DNA of 64,000 nucleotides from Zoroaster sp. YZ-2022 (Eukaryota; Echinodermata; Asteroidea; Forcipulatida; Zoroasteridae). The translations under genes were made by a program, and so were the position numbers. The notes under the pieces were generated by a model. It did no database searches. It saw only the letters and a program-made list of their open reading frames with translations, and had not been told where the DNA came from. Shown piece after piece: positions 1-12,261 of the stretch. The DNA is taken from positions 36,907,384-36,971,383 of the forward strand of contig CM055819.1 in the NCBI GenBank assembly GCA_029582265.1, given 5' to 3'. Positions within the stretch are counted from its first letter, which is position 1, and each line of letters opens with the position of its first letter.

Positions 1-609
1 GATATGGCAACAAGATCCAAATTGTTTTGAAGTACAAAGTCAACAAATTCATCCGATTTGTTACCATATGGATTGAGTGTTCAAGACACAGAGCTGAAGT
101 TTAGACTCATCAAGAACATTTGGAGTTGAAGTTATGCCAATGTCGCTTGTTGATGTGGTTAAGTTCACTGCTGGGGGTTGGTAAGGCTGGAGTGCTAGTT
201 GTGTAAGTCTGTCCATTCTACGGCGACCAGCTTTTTTACCTATATGTGTGCGGCGGTATGTTTGGAGTTTGGCAAGTATTCCAAAACAGTTCAATTGACT
301 CAATGCTTAATAAGATAAAGCTGCATCAGTACATGGAGCATTGCGAAGATTGAGTAGTTCATTGCGGCTGTAGGAAATTTTATGGAGCTGAGTGGCGTTT
401 GTGGGTGTGTTCAGTGTTTCAGGTCCAGGGTTTGGGTTTATGTCACCAGAAATTAAGAGTTCCAGGTGAAAGGTGGCATATGAATTATCATAATATGATA
501 TAGGACAACTTAAAAATTTAAGATGGCGGATTTGTTGTTTGTTATGTTGCATACAAGCTGTAGGTTGCATGCTGTAGCCATATTCTAAAGATGAGTCATT
601 GAGACACAA
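1..609 (-). pseudogene. LINE 5' end: 2A peptide plus start of AP endonuclease
   Basis: Read on the minus strand from the ATG at 609. The frame gives about 50 residues, then a 2A-type motif (SGDINPNPGP), a linker, and a basic stretch (KKAGRRR). It reaches CVLNTQSI, the usual first strand of an apurinic endonuclease domain in CR1/L2-type non-LTR retrotransposons. An in-frame TAA lies at 304-306. A frameshift near 62-66 moves the continuation to another frame, which reads NKSDEFVDFVLQNNLDLVAI, the expected next part of the endonuclease, and runs off the left edge. So this is the 5' end of a decayed element whose endonuclease and reverse transcriptase lie outside the window. The 2A motif and endonuclease start are seen directly; the CR1/L2 assignment is from family knowledge. 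Confidence 0.8.
421..447 (-). other. 2A ribosome-skipping motif of the LINE
   Basis: Residues GDINPNPGP match the consensus D-[VI]-x-x-N-P-G-P at which translation skips the Gly-Pro bond. 2A motifs near the N-terminus are known in invertebrate non-LTR retrotransposons. Skipping itself is inferred. Confidence 0.8.
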
Positions 610-1988
610 TGGTCCGGATAGCAGGAGTAGAATAAACAGAATGTAGATTAAATCTCGCCGGCCGAACGAGAGAAGACAACCTCACAGTTCATCCTTGCTC
701 CCAAAGTTGTTCAATCCCCAAATGATTAATAACGGAAAAAACTTTGTCAAAGTTCATTCTTGTGACTCTTAACTGTCATTTCATTAATTCGTAATTATGA
801 ATTTATAAGCTGTAAATTCATATCCGGTTTCATTGTCACTTTGTGACTTGTTTCACCTATTTTTCTACAATTTGTTAATATTTTTTCTCGTACTTTCAGT
901 CATTCCACCGACTGTAAAATTTTATGTAATTATTAATATGAAGTTAATATTTGTAAGTAGTATTTTCTTGTAAATATTATTTTCTTCTTAAGATCGTCGG
1001 TTCCTTTGTATTTTTTATTAATGGTAACTCATTGTTATACTAAATTGAAAATATAAATAAGTTGATATCAATAATCATTGTTGTTTTAATAAAATCCTCA
1101 ATTTCCTTAATTTTAAAACATGTGATAAAGGAGAGAAATTATTTCTTTAATAAATGAAAATGTAAATTGATGTGATTCTCCAATAAGGCCTGAGATGCAA
1201 AATACAGACAGATATACATATAAATAAATACAAGAGAAATGATTTCATGTTCAATCATGAGTTTAACTCTTTATCCATGATCATTGCATCAGAAGCATAA
1301 GTATGCACAAAGATTATACATAGTAAAGATTTGTAACTAAATGAAAAGAACATAAATGTTATTTTTGGAGAGCTGTTTTCTTTGCAATCCTGTTGTTATA
1401 GTCACAAACATTTACTTGTTAAAGTTTAGAATGCATATTGGTTTTTCTTGAACTTATCATCTAGTCTGTGTATTCTTGTAGGAAATAAAACATGAAAGCG
1501 TGATTGGCCAAATTATTTAAAATAAATACTGTACAGTAATTACAATTATGCCATTTGTAACCAAATAACGCTTTCTTTAAATCATAAACAGTAGCTTGAT
1601 AAAATATACAACTGCAAACTAAACTGTTTGTCCATTTCAAACTGACTGACTACGTTTTTTACAATTATATTAGGAATGTTAAAGGTACATTACATCATTG
1701 GTTTTTTGGAAGAATGCCAAAAAAGCCGCATTTATTCCACTCATTTTGCTTCCAAAATACACTTCATAAAATGAACTTTTGAAAATTTCATCGAAATTGT
1801 TCTTAATGTTTTCGAGAAAACAATGAATATTGAGTTAATTCAGATTAATAACATCGAAATCAGCTGTTGTGTTTTTGGAAACTTTCAGATAGTTTTCTCA
1901 AAGATGACTGCATTTTAGAGAGAAATATTACACAGGATTATTGGAACTATTAACTTTTTTTCATCCTTACCAATCCTGTATTGTAGCT
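610..1988. other. No gene seen
   Basis: The first 80-100 bases are probably 5' UTR of the LINE. The rest is AT-rich without convincing coding sequence, RNA gene or clear repeat. Confidence 0.5.
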
Positions 1989-3424
1989 TTAAAAAAATAT
2001 GTGATACTCTCGAACATGTTTAAGCATTAAAAGGTATTGGAAGTTTGCCCGCTCATACCGTAACGGCTGCAATTCCTTCACTTCTTTAGCAACATCTGCT
2101 GGGCTCCTCCCAGATCTACGCATTTGGTCGACAAGACTTCTACATACAGCCTTTCTGTATGTAGGCCGGGAAGAGATTTTGCAGATGTTGTGGAAGATCC
2201 ACGTATACAGGGCTGTCTGCAGACCAGGGAGAGCAACGGCACTTCTTGCAGCTGAGAGTGCTTGAAAGCAAATAGTAATGCCCAGTATTTGGTATGCTGC
2301 AGTATCCTCTTCCTGAGCCGACAACAACCCTTGGCCGTCCAAGACCCTTCTTCATCGGCTTACCAGAACATCCTGGAGTGATGCACGGAATACCACCCTG
2401 CCCGATAATTCCTTTGAGCATTGTTTCTGGACACCACAGAAACATTGGATGTACCCAGAAATCATCAGGCCAGGGTAGCTGCGAAGGCCTCCGTTGTTGA
2501 AGTTCTGCTGGTGGGGGGGGGGGGGGTTCTCCACAATGGCTGTCCTTCCCATCTCGAGGGTTGATTATACTCAGGTGTATAAGGGAATAGTCCCAGTTTC
2601 CTGAGTTCACTCCTTATCCATCTCTCTTGAGCGGGACTAACTATGTTTTGCCAACTGAGATCTTCAACATCGGTTGGGGGTGGAGGGTCGACAATCTCTG
2701 TTGTGACTGCTTGACGAAAATAGGGGGTGGGTGTGACCGGTGGATGGATAGGAGAGCTGGGCTTGGCAGGAGCACTGGCAGATGAAGAGGGAGAGCTTGG
2801 TGTTGCTGGATGGGAGCCAAAAGATGGAGCCAAAAGTTTGAGCTCCTCATCCCCACTCCTTTTGTGAAGCTTCTTGAGCATCCACAAGCCCTTGTACAGA
2901 TGCCTTCACTGTCTTCAGCTCGCTGAAATGACCCAAGTACTCGATCAACGACTTTAATTAAATTGTAGTTGATCACTCCTCCCTCTTTTGGCTGTGTACT
3001 GGTGCTACTCTTCTCTGCATCAACCCATAAGTACAGGGTGTAGCCAGGATCATTTTCGACAGCTCAGCTGAAGGACTTCCCCATGTACTGCCCAAACTGT
3101 AGCTTGTAACTGCCCAGTACCGTAATCTTCATCATTGATGTCACCACCCCGACTCCTGACGTCGTGTAGAGCCAGAGCTCGGACTTGTTGAGGGGCCAAA
3201 ATCTGTTTTGGGGTGGTTTGGGGTGCTGACCTTCGCCTCTCTTTGACCTCCTCTCCATCTGCAGTACACTTCAAAATGAGCTCTCCGTTTGGCTTGATCC
3301 TGAAGACCGGTCGAAACTTCTGTGGAGATTTCATCTTGGATGAAAGAACAGTGGGGCTGGGGCTGAAGAAGAAACTTTGGCGGGGATTGAAGTAGATGTG
3401 TTGGGAAGATTCAGTGCAGGTCAA
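1989..3424 (-). pseudogene. Broken DUF6729-like gene
   Basis: Several minus-strand frames join into one protein. From 3424 down it starts with a basic N-terminus, then a Ser/Pro-rich linker, then DFWVHPMFLWCPE. A paired-cysteine segment follows (GIPCITPGCSGKPMKKG and, later, SCKKCRC), then a LFPAYI block, and in another frame VDQMRRSGRSPADVAKEVKE ending in RYERANFQYL. The W-x-HP-x-F-x-W, CxxxxC, CxxC, FPA and regularly spaced C-terminal blocks resemble the family I know as DUF6729, found in repeated invertebrate and fish genes of unknown role. A run of 14 G at 2513-2526, read as proline codons, lies exactly where the frame changes, so a length error there could explain one break. Another break lies near 2140-2160. 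No function is claimed. Confidence 0.55.
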
Positions 3425-3979
3425 TTCAGTATGATGTGGTTAAGCATGACACACCAGACAGAGTAGGCACCCATTACACTGTGCTGTAATAGATTAAAAA
3501 AAGGAATTTTTTAATAACTTCAAATAGATAACACTTGTAGGCCATTTGTTCAATTAGTGGTTGTAACATGGTTGTTTTAAAATCATAATTTAGACTTTTT
3601 ACCACCAAAAAGTGAATTTCAGAATGTATACACTTAAAATTTACCTGTTATTCCGACATACATATAAGGACATGTATTCAAACTTAAAATGTTAGTTTCT
3701 GTCATGTTTAAAAACTGACAATGATAGACACAACATAGAATGTTTTGGAGTTTACTCAGGATGAAAACACTGACGGTTGTATACAATGACATACGGTTAA
3801 TTCTGGATAAGAGTTCCACATCCATGAATTTTCAAAGTACATTTTCTACATTTTTTCTTGAAAAGTAGACTAACCAAGCTTTCAGAAACAGTTGATGCTT
3901 TCCTTCTACTGCACTTGGATTTATTTTTATCAAGGCTTGAAGTTTGGGAAATTTGAGTTCTCCTCAGTTGTACATTATG
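3425..3979. other. No gene seen
   Basis: AT-rich sequence with short chance ORFs on the minus strand. No motif recognised. Confidence 0.4.
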
Positions 3980-3981
3980 TA

Positions 3982-4262
3982 CACTCACTGGCCAAAAGTA
4001 TTGCAACATGAATTTGTACGAGACATTGCCTAGACGGATGGCTGCAGTTATCAGGTCACGTAGTTACCCGACAAAGTATTGAAGGACTTTGTTTCCGAGA
4101 AAGAACAGTCAAAAAGAACATTGACTTCAAAACACAGGCACTTTCATCAAGAAGTCTTAAGTAGTGTAAATAAAATAAAATAAATTACCGGTATTGTAAC
4201 ACAGTTCTCCAACTGAACTTTGGTGTGAATTTCAATGTTGCAATACTTATGGCCAGTGAGTG
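3982..4262. mobile_element. Tc1/mariner-type MITE, 281 bp, TA target site
   Basis: The left end CACTCACTGGCC and right end GGCCAGTGAGTG are exact inverted copies. The similarity continues inward (AAAAGTATTGCAACA against TGTTGCAATACTTAT with few changes). TA lies immediately outside both ends (3980-3981 and 4263-4264), the target duplication of Tc1/mariner elements. No transposase is encoded, so the element is non-autonomous. Confidence 0.85.
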
Positions 4263-4398
4263 TAGTTCTTATGCTTCAAAGATAATTATTATTGGTTGAC
4301 TGTCAAGTCGGGTACCTTCCCTATCCACCACAACGGAATTTTAACCCAAAAGATGAAATATGACAGTGTTGTAAGATTTTTAAATAATCACGTTGCAA

Positions 4399-5769
4399 TG
4401 TCCCGTCTGTCACAAAACATTAAAAAGTTGTTTGTTTTTTACATGAAAAGATATTTTTGGTTCAAAGTTGAATTCCTATTTTCTAACACCTAGAAAGTAA
4501 AATACAAATAGCTTTCGATGTTTAGTTGATCTGATATACCATCTCAAAATCTGTCCCGTCTGTCACATTTTTTTTTATCTTTAGTTTTGAAAAAAGGTAA
4601 ACATAGACAGGTTTACATTTTAATACTACATGTCCTTCTTTAAAATAATGTAATTGATAAATTTATCAATGCAAAATGTAAACTAAATATTAATTATAAA
4701 AATACCCATGTAGTGTGCATGCACATACTGAATTTGCATAAAGTACTGCGCAACCAATCAACTGTGAGAGCTACATGTATCTACTCATGAGAGTAGAGAG
4801 ACTCGAACTTCTACAGTACATGGTTTGAAGTTACAAGTATGGTGAATCTATAGGTTAGAAAGAGAGAACCTAAAACCAGTTTATCAAAGTTACATTGTTC
4901 GAAGAAGAAACAGGAAAAATTAATTGATTTTAATGCAAAAGTGTCAATGTTTGACTTTCACTCGGATTGTAAAGCTGAATCTAATGCATATTTATTGATA
5001 ATGTATATCTTTTTGCACATACTTGTTAGTGCCAAAATAATAAGATATTAAAAAATAGTGCCTTTTGAAGTGAAATGTTGATTAATCCTAACTCCCTAGG
5101 CATTGTACTAAAACAATAAAAATCCTTCAAAATCCTCCAACTGGCTTTGTTGTCTAGGGAGTTAGGGTTAATTAGTTGACCAATGAAACACACAAATCAA
5201 AATTAGCTTAAATTCAGGTGTGAATGAATGTGCTCCAATTCACTGTCTCTTAAAGGGGTATGTAAGTAATTGTTGTTGACAGTAACTTTATTATTAATTT
5301 GTAGTATTAGTTGTTGATTCAAAATAAATTCCAAAAATTACATTTGATCATCGTAGGACTAGTTTAAATGATGCTTTATTGAGTGTGCAAAAATGTCCCG
5401 TCTGTCACAACTTTAATGAGCCTGGTGTTTCCAGTTCTATGTTTTGAATAACTAAGTCATAGTGTTTACTGATTATTTGTATAAGTGATTAATTTTAAAA
5501 GAAAAAACATTACATTTCAAAGGAAAACAGACAGCTTTTTCCAATGAAAGTCGTTTTCAAAAAATTTAGTGTAATTTCTGTTCTGTCTGTCACGCTGATT
5601 TTACTTTGTCACTATATAGCCACTGAATCCTCTAGTTTCATGGATTGTTTTTTAATTTGAAATATAGAGTGTTTACTTTGACTTTATACATAACTTAGGT
5701 TACACCTTACAGATTGTTTTGGCAGGCCTTTGATAAAAACAGGTAGTGTAAATTTGTCCCGTCTGTCAC
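4399..5769 (+). repeat. Five dispersed copies of a 15-bp motif
   Basis: TGTCCCGTCTGTCAC occurs at 4399-4413, 4552-4566, 5394-5408 and 5755-5769. A one-base variant (TGTTCTGTCTGTCAC, two positions changed) lies at 5579-5593. The intervening sequence is not repeated, so this is not an ordinary tandem array. The surroundings are non-coding and AT-rich. Confidence 0.7.
5082..5173. repeat. Short inverted repeat (92 bp)
   Basis: TTAATCCTAACTCCCTAG at 5082-5099 is the inverted copy of CTAGGGAGTTAGGGTTAA at the right end, with one mismatch. A non-repeated centre of about 55 bp separates the arms. It may be a very small MITE or a hairpin. Confidence 0.6.
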
Positions 5770-7192
5770 GCCGGAATTAACCATGCTATTTTTTCCTTAA
5801 AAATACATGTATACAAATAATTACGTATCCATGTCCGTTCAGTCCATGTGTGCATTACATTGACATGTATTGATGAAAAGAAATTATAAATTTTTTATTG
5901 TTCCAATTGCAAGAAGGATTATGAATGTTCACATGTAAAAATTAAAAAAGTTACACCACTGTTTGAAAAAATAGCCATATGTTAAATTACTTTTTTATGC
6001 AAACTGTACATTATAGTACGCAATACTAACCGTATAAAATTGCCATAATACATTTTTCCTTAACTTTTTTACGGAAAGATTTAAGTGACCAAAATGAATT
6101 GTGATTAAATGAATATTTAACATAAAATTGTAAAACAGTTTATACCCATTTACATGTTCAACAAGCTCTTATAATGCTTATTCATGTGGCCTTTCAATAA
6201 AGATAGTTTTCACTATAAACAACACACGTGCTCGAAATAGTATACATTTGTGATTATAGTACAAGTAAATGACAACTTCTTAAACTGAAGATGGGAATTG
6301 CCAATAAATGTCACTGAAAGGATCTTCACACAGAAAATGATAAGACATTGACATCTCATTGAACATGACATCATCTGAGAGAACTTCATTGGAGAAAACC
6401 TTTTCACAGAGAGCTTCGTCAGAGACAGTTTCACAATCTGAGCTGTGGTATACTCCTTAAATAGCCTTGGCTGTATCATAAAACATGTTACATGACAAAT
6501 GTATACTGCGATTGCATTGGTCAGAAGTATCATGATGCCATCTACTAATCACTATGATTGGTTAGTATTTGAGTTATGAGGCTATCATGCACATGACCAC
6601 TCAGTGCTTCTGGTGGCAGGACTGGTTCACTGGAATTTGGGCAAGCACTGGAACACTTAACAAGGTGTGAATAGATGTTATTTCAAAATGAGGAATGTTT
6701 CTTTTATGTGAATATAAGCAGATTATGGGTGGCTCTGCTACTTTGTGATCATAAAATTCAGTTTTAATTAAACCCTGATTACTTCAAAGGTTACCTACTC
6801 CACATTAAAAGTGTTTTTCAAAGAAAGTACAATTAAACATCAATATCCCTATCTTATTCGTAGACAAAATAACTAAGCTCAAAATAACTTGTCAACAAAT
6901 TGGCTTGGATAATGACACCCCTCAGTTCTTAACACTTGCATTTCAATAGGCATATTCAATATGAGAGATCAAAGAGCCTAGTACAGGGACCACACTTCAC
7001 TAATCCCCCTTTGACAAATTCACACCTACTATGGCCACTCTATTATGTCAGGAGTGGTGTATTGAATTGAAGAACAGAATAAGGCTGCAAGAATCTCGCA
7101 GCATTAAACAACTAAACAACCAACATATTTGTTATTTTTCGCAGAATAAAATTGTACATGATAGTATATGTTTTAACAAAGTTGTTGTAGTC
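5770..7192. other. No gene seen
   Basis: AT-rich sequence. The minus-strand open frame at 6213-6533 shows no recognisable domain and is probably chance. Confidence 0.4.
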
Positions 7193-7386
7193 CAGCAGCG
7201 TAGCCAGGACTTTTTCAGTGGGGGGACAGGGGCATTGCTTTCAGTGGGGGGCCCAGGGGTTATGGGTTTTCCTTTCTTTATCTTTCTGTTTTGGGGCACT
7301 ATGAGGATTTTTCGTGGGGGGGGAGGGGCACCTGGGGGGGCACCTGGGGGGGCACGTGCCCCCCAGGCTTCGTGGCTACGCCGCTG
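7193..7386. mobile_element. hAT-type MITE, 194 bp, 8-bp target duplication
   Basis: The ends read CAGCAGCGTAGCCAGGA and TGGCTACGCCGCTG, which are inverted repeats with one mismatch. The 8-mer TTGTAGTC flanks both sides (7185-7192 and 7387-7394). CAG ends with an 8-bp duplication are the hAT signature. The interior is rich in G runs and does not code. A second, truncated copy lies at 48863. Confidence 0.9.
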
Positions 7387-7394
7387 TTGTAGTC

Positions 7395-9012
7395 CCACAA
7401 AACTGGAGGTAACAAATTTTAACAAGGAGAAAAACATGTCAAGAAAATAACATAACTGTAGGTTTTAAACTTTGCATGGAAAAGTTAACTCATGAATTTC
7501 AGACTAAGGCATGATAAAATTAATCATCTCCTGATTGAAATAATGTGGAATGTAACATTTTACTTAACACCTTTATTAAATGTCATTTTTTTGCAGTTAA
7601 TTTTTGTTCCAGCATCACACCATTCTTGAATTTAGAAAAAATTAGCATCATTGTGCAGGGGCAATTGAAAAAACAACAGCATGAAGTAAATTTAACCTAT
7701 ACTTTGAACGTTTCAGCTTACTTAAATTATAAAAATCATTCCAAATATTAAAAGGTTTGGCCTAATCAAATCTTTTTCACGTTACTGGTTAAACACCCCG
7801 AATGCCACGACAAACTCCTATTCATTAGACATTAACATTACGTTAGGTCCTGCTAAGCAGGAGCGGAAAATGTCAATTTTAGGCACAAAAACAATACAGC
7901 ACTCAAACAAATCATCCAAAAATTCAATTTGGGTAACTTACCAATACATGCTGCCTTGTGGTTCATAGCGCCCGTTTGTAGGTTTTCGGGCCAAAACTTC
8001 GTCGAAAATCAATCTCGTGAAAACAAAGAGGAAACGACGTCAGGGCACCACACCAGCGCCTGTATCGCTCCATGATGTGTATCAGGCTTTCCATGTAACG
8101 ATCCATGTAATGTTCATGTTCCACTTTTTGGCATGTATCATTCCACCTTTTTTCATGTATCGTTCCCAACGATCACTAGAATGGGAACGTTACACGGAGA
8201 AGAATGGTCACGGCGCAAGGATGACACGCAAAATCGTGAAGCGTTCAGTATTTTTTTCGCATATTTTGGCATCCAAACACTTTTGGGACACTAGACGCGT
8301 TGTTAGAAGACATTTTTGACCATGTTTAAACTCAGAAAATTAATCTTCTTTCAAAAACGTTGGATTTTTTTTCCAAACATGTCGGGCGCTTTACTTTAGT
8401 TTTCTGATGCCTCAGGGGCGTTGTCAGGGGTTCGGAGAAGGGTCAGGTCGACAGGGAACCCCTCTGGACATCGACCAGAACACAGATTGAAGATTTTGTA
8501 TTAGGTGGTTGTAACTTCTTTGTAAGTGTTGAAGTAACATTTTGACTGATTTGAAAGGAACTACTTAATGAATCCTTGTTGTTGTGCAAAACCATTAAAT
8601 TCAGGAATTTAGGGCTCACTTAAGGGCCCTGGAAGTTCTTGGGGTCTTGATGTCCTATGATGAAATCTATTAGTATACCTTACGTTTGGTGTTTTGGGGC
8701 CGGCAATATTTAAAAGTTAATTTGTTTTTCTTTTTTTCTTTTCTTTTTTTTTCTTAAAAAAAATATATATATTAAAAATTTAGCCATTACCCATCAGAAC
8801 AAGAAACACGAGGGATGTCCAAGCTTTATGTATTGTGAGCACAGGAAGCACTTTAAAGCAAATGAAGATGAACATTTAATTTGAAGGAGTGATGCCTGGG
8901 GCATCCACAACAGATGAAGGTAAGCTACAGAGTTCCAAAGGCTAGCTTAAGATGCTGAATAGGACCTATGTTGTGAAGTCCTCGACTTTTGGGAACGCCC
9001 CGGATGTTTTTT
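7395..9012. other. No gene seen
   Basis: Mostly AT-rich non-coding sequence, with short chance ORFs around 8017-8319. A plus-strand stretch near 8795-8920 ends at a possible splice donor (GATGAAG followed by GTAAGC), but no protein family was recognised. Confidence 0.35.
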
Positions 9013-9512
9013 NNNNNNNNNNNNNNNNNNNNNNNNNNNNNNNNNNNNNNNNNNNNNNNNNNNNNNNNNNNNNNNNNNNNNNNNNNNNNNNNNNNNNNNN
9101 NNNNNNNNNNNNNNNNNNNNNNNNNNNNNNNNNNNNNNNNNNNNNNNNNNNNNNNNNNNNNNNNNNNNNNNNNNNNNNNNNNNNNNNNNNNNNNNNNNNN
9201 NNNNNNNNNNNNNNNNNNNNNNNNNNNNNNNNNNNNNNNNNNNNNNNNNNNNNNNNNNNNNNNNNNNNNNNNNNNNNNNNNNNNNNNNNNNNNNNNNNNN
9301 NNNNNNNNNNNNNNNNNNNNNNNNNNNNNNNNNNNNNNNNNNNNNNNNNNNNNNNNNNNNNNNNNNNNNNNNNNNNNNNNNNNNNNNNNNNNNNNNNNNN
9401 NNNNNNNNNNNNNNNNNNNNNNNNNNNNNNNNNNNNNNNNNNNNNNNNNNNNNNNNNNNNNNNNNNNNNNNNNNNNNNNNNNNNNNNNNNNNNNNNNNNN
9501 NNNNNNNNNNNN
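9013..9512. other. Assembly gap (500 N)
   Basis: Exactly 500 N, a conventional placeholder. Open frames drawn across it mean nothing. Confidence 0.99.
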
Positions 9513-10254
9513 TATTTTCAATAAAATGTCATTAAACCACAAAATAAATAATACCTTTAATTATCGGGCCAAGTAAAGCCTTAGAAATAAATATGAATCA
9601 CATGGATATCGCAATCAAAAATAGTCAAAATTTAACTGCTACTCTCTAGTTCGCAATTTGCGTCGCCAGAATATTTACGACGCGTGAAATTTGTGATCGT
9701 TTCACCGACACTGTCTGGCTTTGAACGAACAATCAATCAGCTGATAAAGATCCCGGATGAAGACACGACGCCGTATCAACAACGCTGCCCTTGCCGCCAT
9801 TTTACCTCAACGATATTTAGACGGAATTGTTTTCGGTGTCGCCTGCTTACTGACGTGACAAAGTTTAATAGGTGAGAGACTTTCTAATCGGAATTAAAGG
9901 TAAGCTACAACATTTTTCTACTATCTGTACTTTTTTTTAATGAAATTTGATGTAATAAATGTCTCAAATATCAAAATAATTGATACCACTGCCTTCTCTT
10001 GAAAATTAAAATAGCACGATTGATTGAATAGGACTCGAAAATTATGGCGCCAATTTACATTTGGCGTGTTTTAGATGTCTATGTCAGTCATTGTGGAAGT
10101 TTAGGAATTACAAACAGACATTTTAGTTCAAAATACGCTTTTAACGGAAAAGACTCTATATTTGTTACAAAACGCTGAAGTTGTGACGAATTGGTTGAAA
10201 ACCTCCGTCAGAATTCAGCGCAAGGACCTCGAAAACACGACTTGGGCTGGTGAA
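9513..10254. other. No gene seen; possible unannotated 5' region
   Basis: CpG content rises at about 9660-9870 and is followed by a donor-like GGTGAGAG, which could be an untranslated first exon. No coding sequence supports this. Confidence 0.2.
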
Positions 10255-10690
10255 CAGCAGAATTCTTCGTGGTTCTTTTACGATGTGAGCAATTCATTAT
10301 TTTAACAAGAAAATTACTTGTTTAAGACGCTTTCGGTAATAAGAAACATTTTCATTATGATTTTGGTAGTCATTAGAAACTGATTGACTCAACAATATTT
10401 AAAATATCTGTTGTCAAGAAGGCCATCCCATCACTACGTAAACAGGTCACAAAGGACGCCATCTTTTGTGTCTATTTTACGTTGTGAGGAATTAATTATT
10501 TTAACAAGAAAATTACTAGTTTTAGACGCTGCGCTAACAATAAACATTTTTAATTATGTTTTTGGTACACATTATAAACCTTTTGACCATAAAGTATTTT
10601 AAATTTCCGTTGAAGAATCATCTCATCACCACGTAAACAAGTCGACAAAGGATTAGCCATCTTTTTGTGTCTATTTTACGTTGTTACTCT
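10255..10690 (+). repeat. Tandem repeat, about 200-bp unit, just over two copies
   Basis: The block TTTTAACAAGAAAATTACT followed by AGACGC appears near 10299 and again near 10500. The block TGTCTATTTTACGTTGT appears near 10467 and 10670. Intervening sequence is similar between copies but diverged. Confidence 0.65.
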
Positions 10691-12261
10691 GAGAGGCTTT
10701 GCAGTGTTTTGACACATATTTTTACATTTTAAAAATATTTGCTTAAAAGTATACTTAGATTTCGCTCTTATTCTAAAAGGTAATAATTTTGGATTGCCTC
10801 ATGCTCGTTGAATGTGAATTTTAAGACAATCAAAATCACATCGTGAAATGCTATACGTTAATGATTTAGTTCTGATCATTTTTGGATTAGTCTATTGCAC
10901 AAATAGTGTTTTTACGTGTCAAATATTATAAACTTATTATTGTAATGTTCATTAGTTGAAATTGGAGACTTTGAATATTATTCTTTGCTTATTTATTTGT
11001 TTATTCTATAGAGATCATAATACATTATTTAGTGAGCTGTTTGAATTGATTTTTATTTTATTTTTCTTATAACCCCTGTGATACAATCCCATTTGATTTT
11101 GAATGAAAGCAGCTTTTAATAAAATTTCTTGAAAATAATAATTATGTTGTAGGCCCTAAATGTTCTCTGCCTTCACGAAATGTAAAGTAAAATGTGGCTA
11201 ATGGGCTCATACTGATCATGCTTGATATCTTATAGGGCTTAGGGCCCAGTAAATGAGTAAACTTGTTCCTTAATATTGTGATTGTAAACAAAATAAATAA
11301 ATTATTTTTCAATTTGATTGAGAGTCTAACATCTCCTGTGCTTGCACACCCACGCCTGGAAGTAATCAACCTTTGGCCTGTGTTGTTGTCTAGAAGGCAA
11401 AAGTTCCGTTAGCCTCAGCACATGGTATTCAAGAGTTGATTGGCTGTCAATGGGGTTCACATACCCCTCTCAGGTTCAGATGGTTAGGAGGAGAAAGGCT
11501 CCATAAGGAACGTTCTTTATTTATGGTGGGGCGGGGAGGAAATATGGGTAGTCATGTAACTTTCAAGTGTTGAAATGGGGGCTTAGTAACTTTTATATTT
11601 CAATTGAAACCATTGAGACATGGCGATGATTAGGGTGATTTCAGAGGGTATTGGAGTGACATGAATTATTACCGGGGTGGGGTTATGTAAAAAAAATACT
11701 GGGTAGTAGGGGTCATGTAATTTAGGTATGAGCTAAGGGGGTAGGTAATTTTACACAGTCTCTGCTCTCACGCTTGTGACTTTCTTGCTTTTAGTACTCC
11801 ATTCTAATGCCTGATATATATAAATACATTTTATGAAACCAAATAAGCAAATACAAACAAAATCTCAAGCGACTCATGAAGTGATTTTCTTTAATATTAA
11901 CCATCACTTTATAAATAATCATCTCACCATTAATACATAATCTGTTTGTAACACAAGTTCAAAACATGACAATGTTATCTTGTACTTAAACACTTAACTT
12001 ATTTTTAATCAATATTGCATTTGTTGGATAAACTTGTATGTATTTCATACTCAAATTATTGTATTATTTACTTATATGTCATCTTCCCATTCAACGATCA
12101 ACTTGCCGAGACAAACTCTCATCCAACTTGAAACCAGCGTTACGCCAACAACGCTACCGGCACAAATCCATCCAGCCATCATTCAGACAATAACCCACTG
12201 ACACAAAACCCATCAGGCCAACAACAACGCACTTACAAAACTCATCCGGCCAACGTCAACG
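10691..12261. other. No gene seen
   Basis: AT-rich sequence. The minus-strand frame at 11142-11369 has no recognisable domain. Confidence 0.4.

Noticed and set aside
7031..7450. 139-codon plus-strand frame with Gly-rich centre
   Set aside because: It runs through the hAT-type MITE and its poly-G interior; no coding signature.
8925..9576. Long open frames on both strands
   Set aside because: They consist almost entirely of the 500-N gap.
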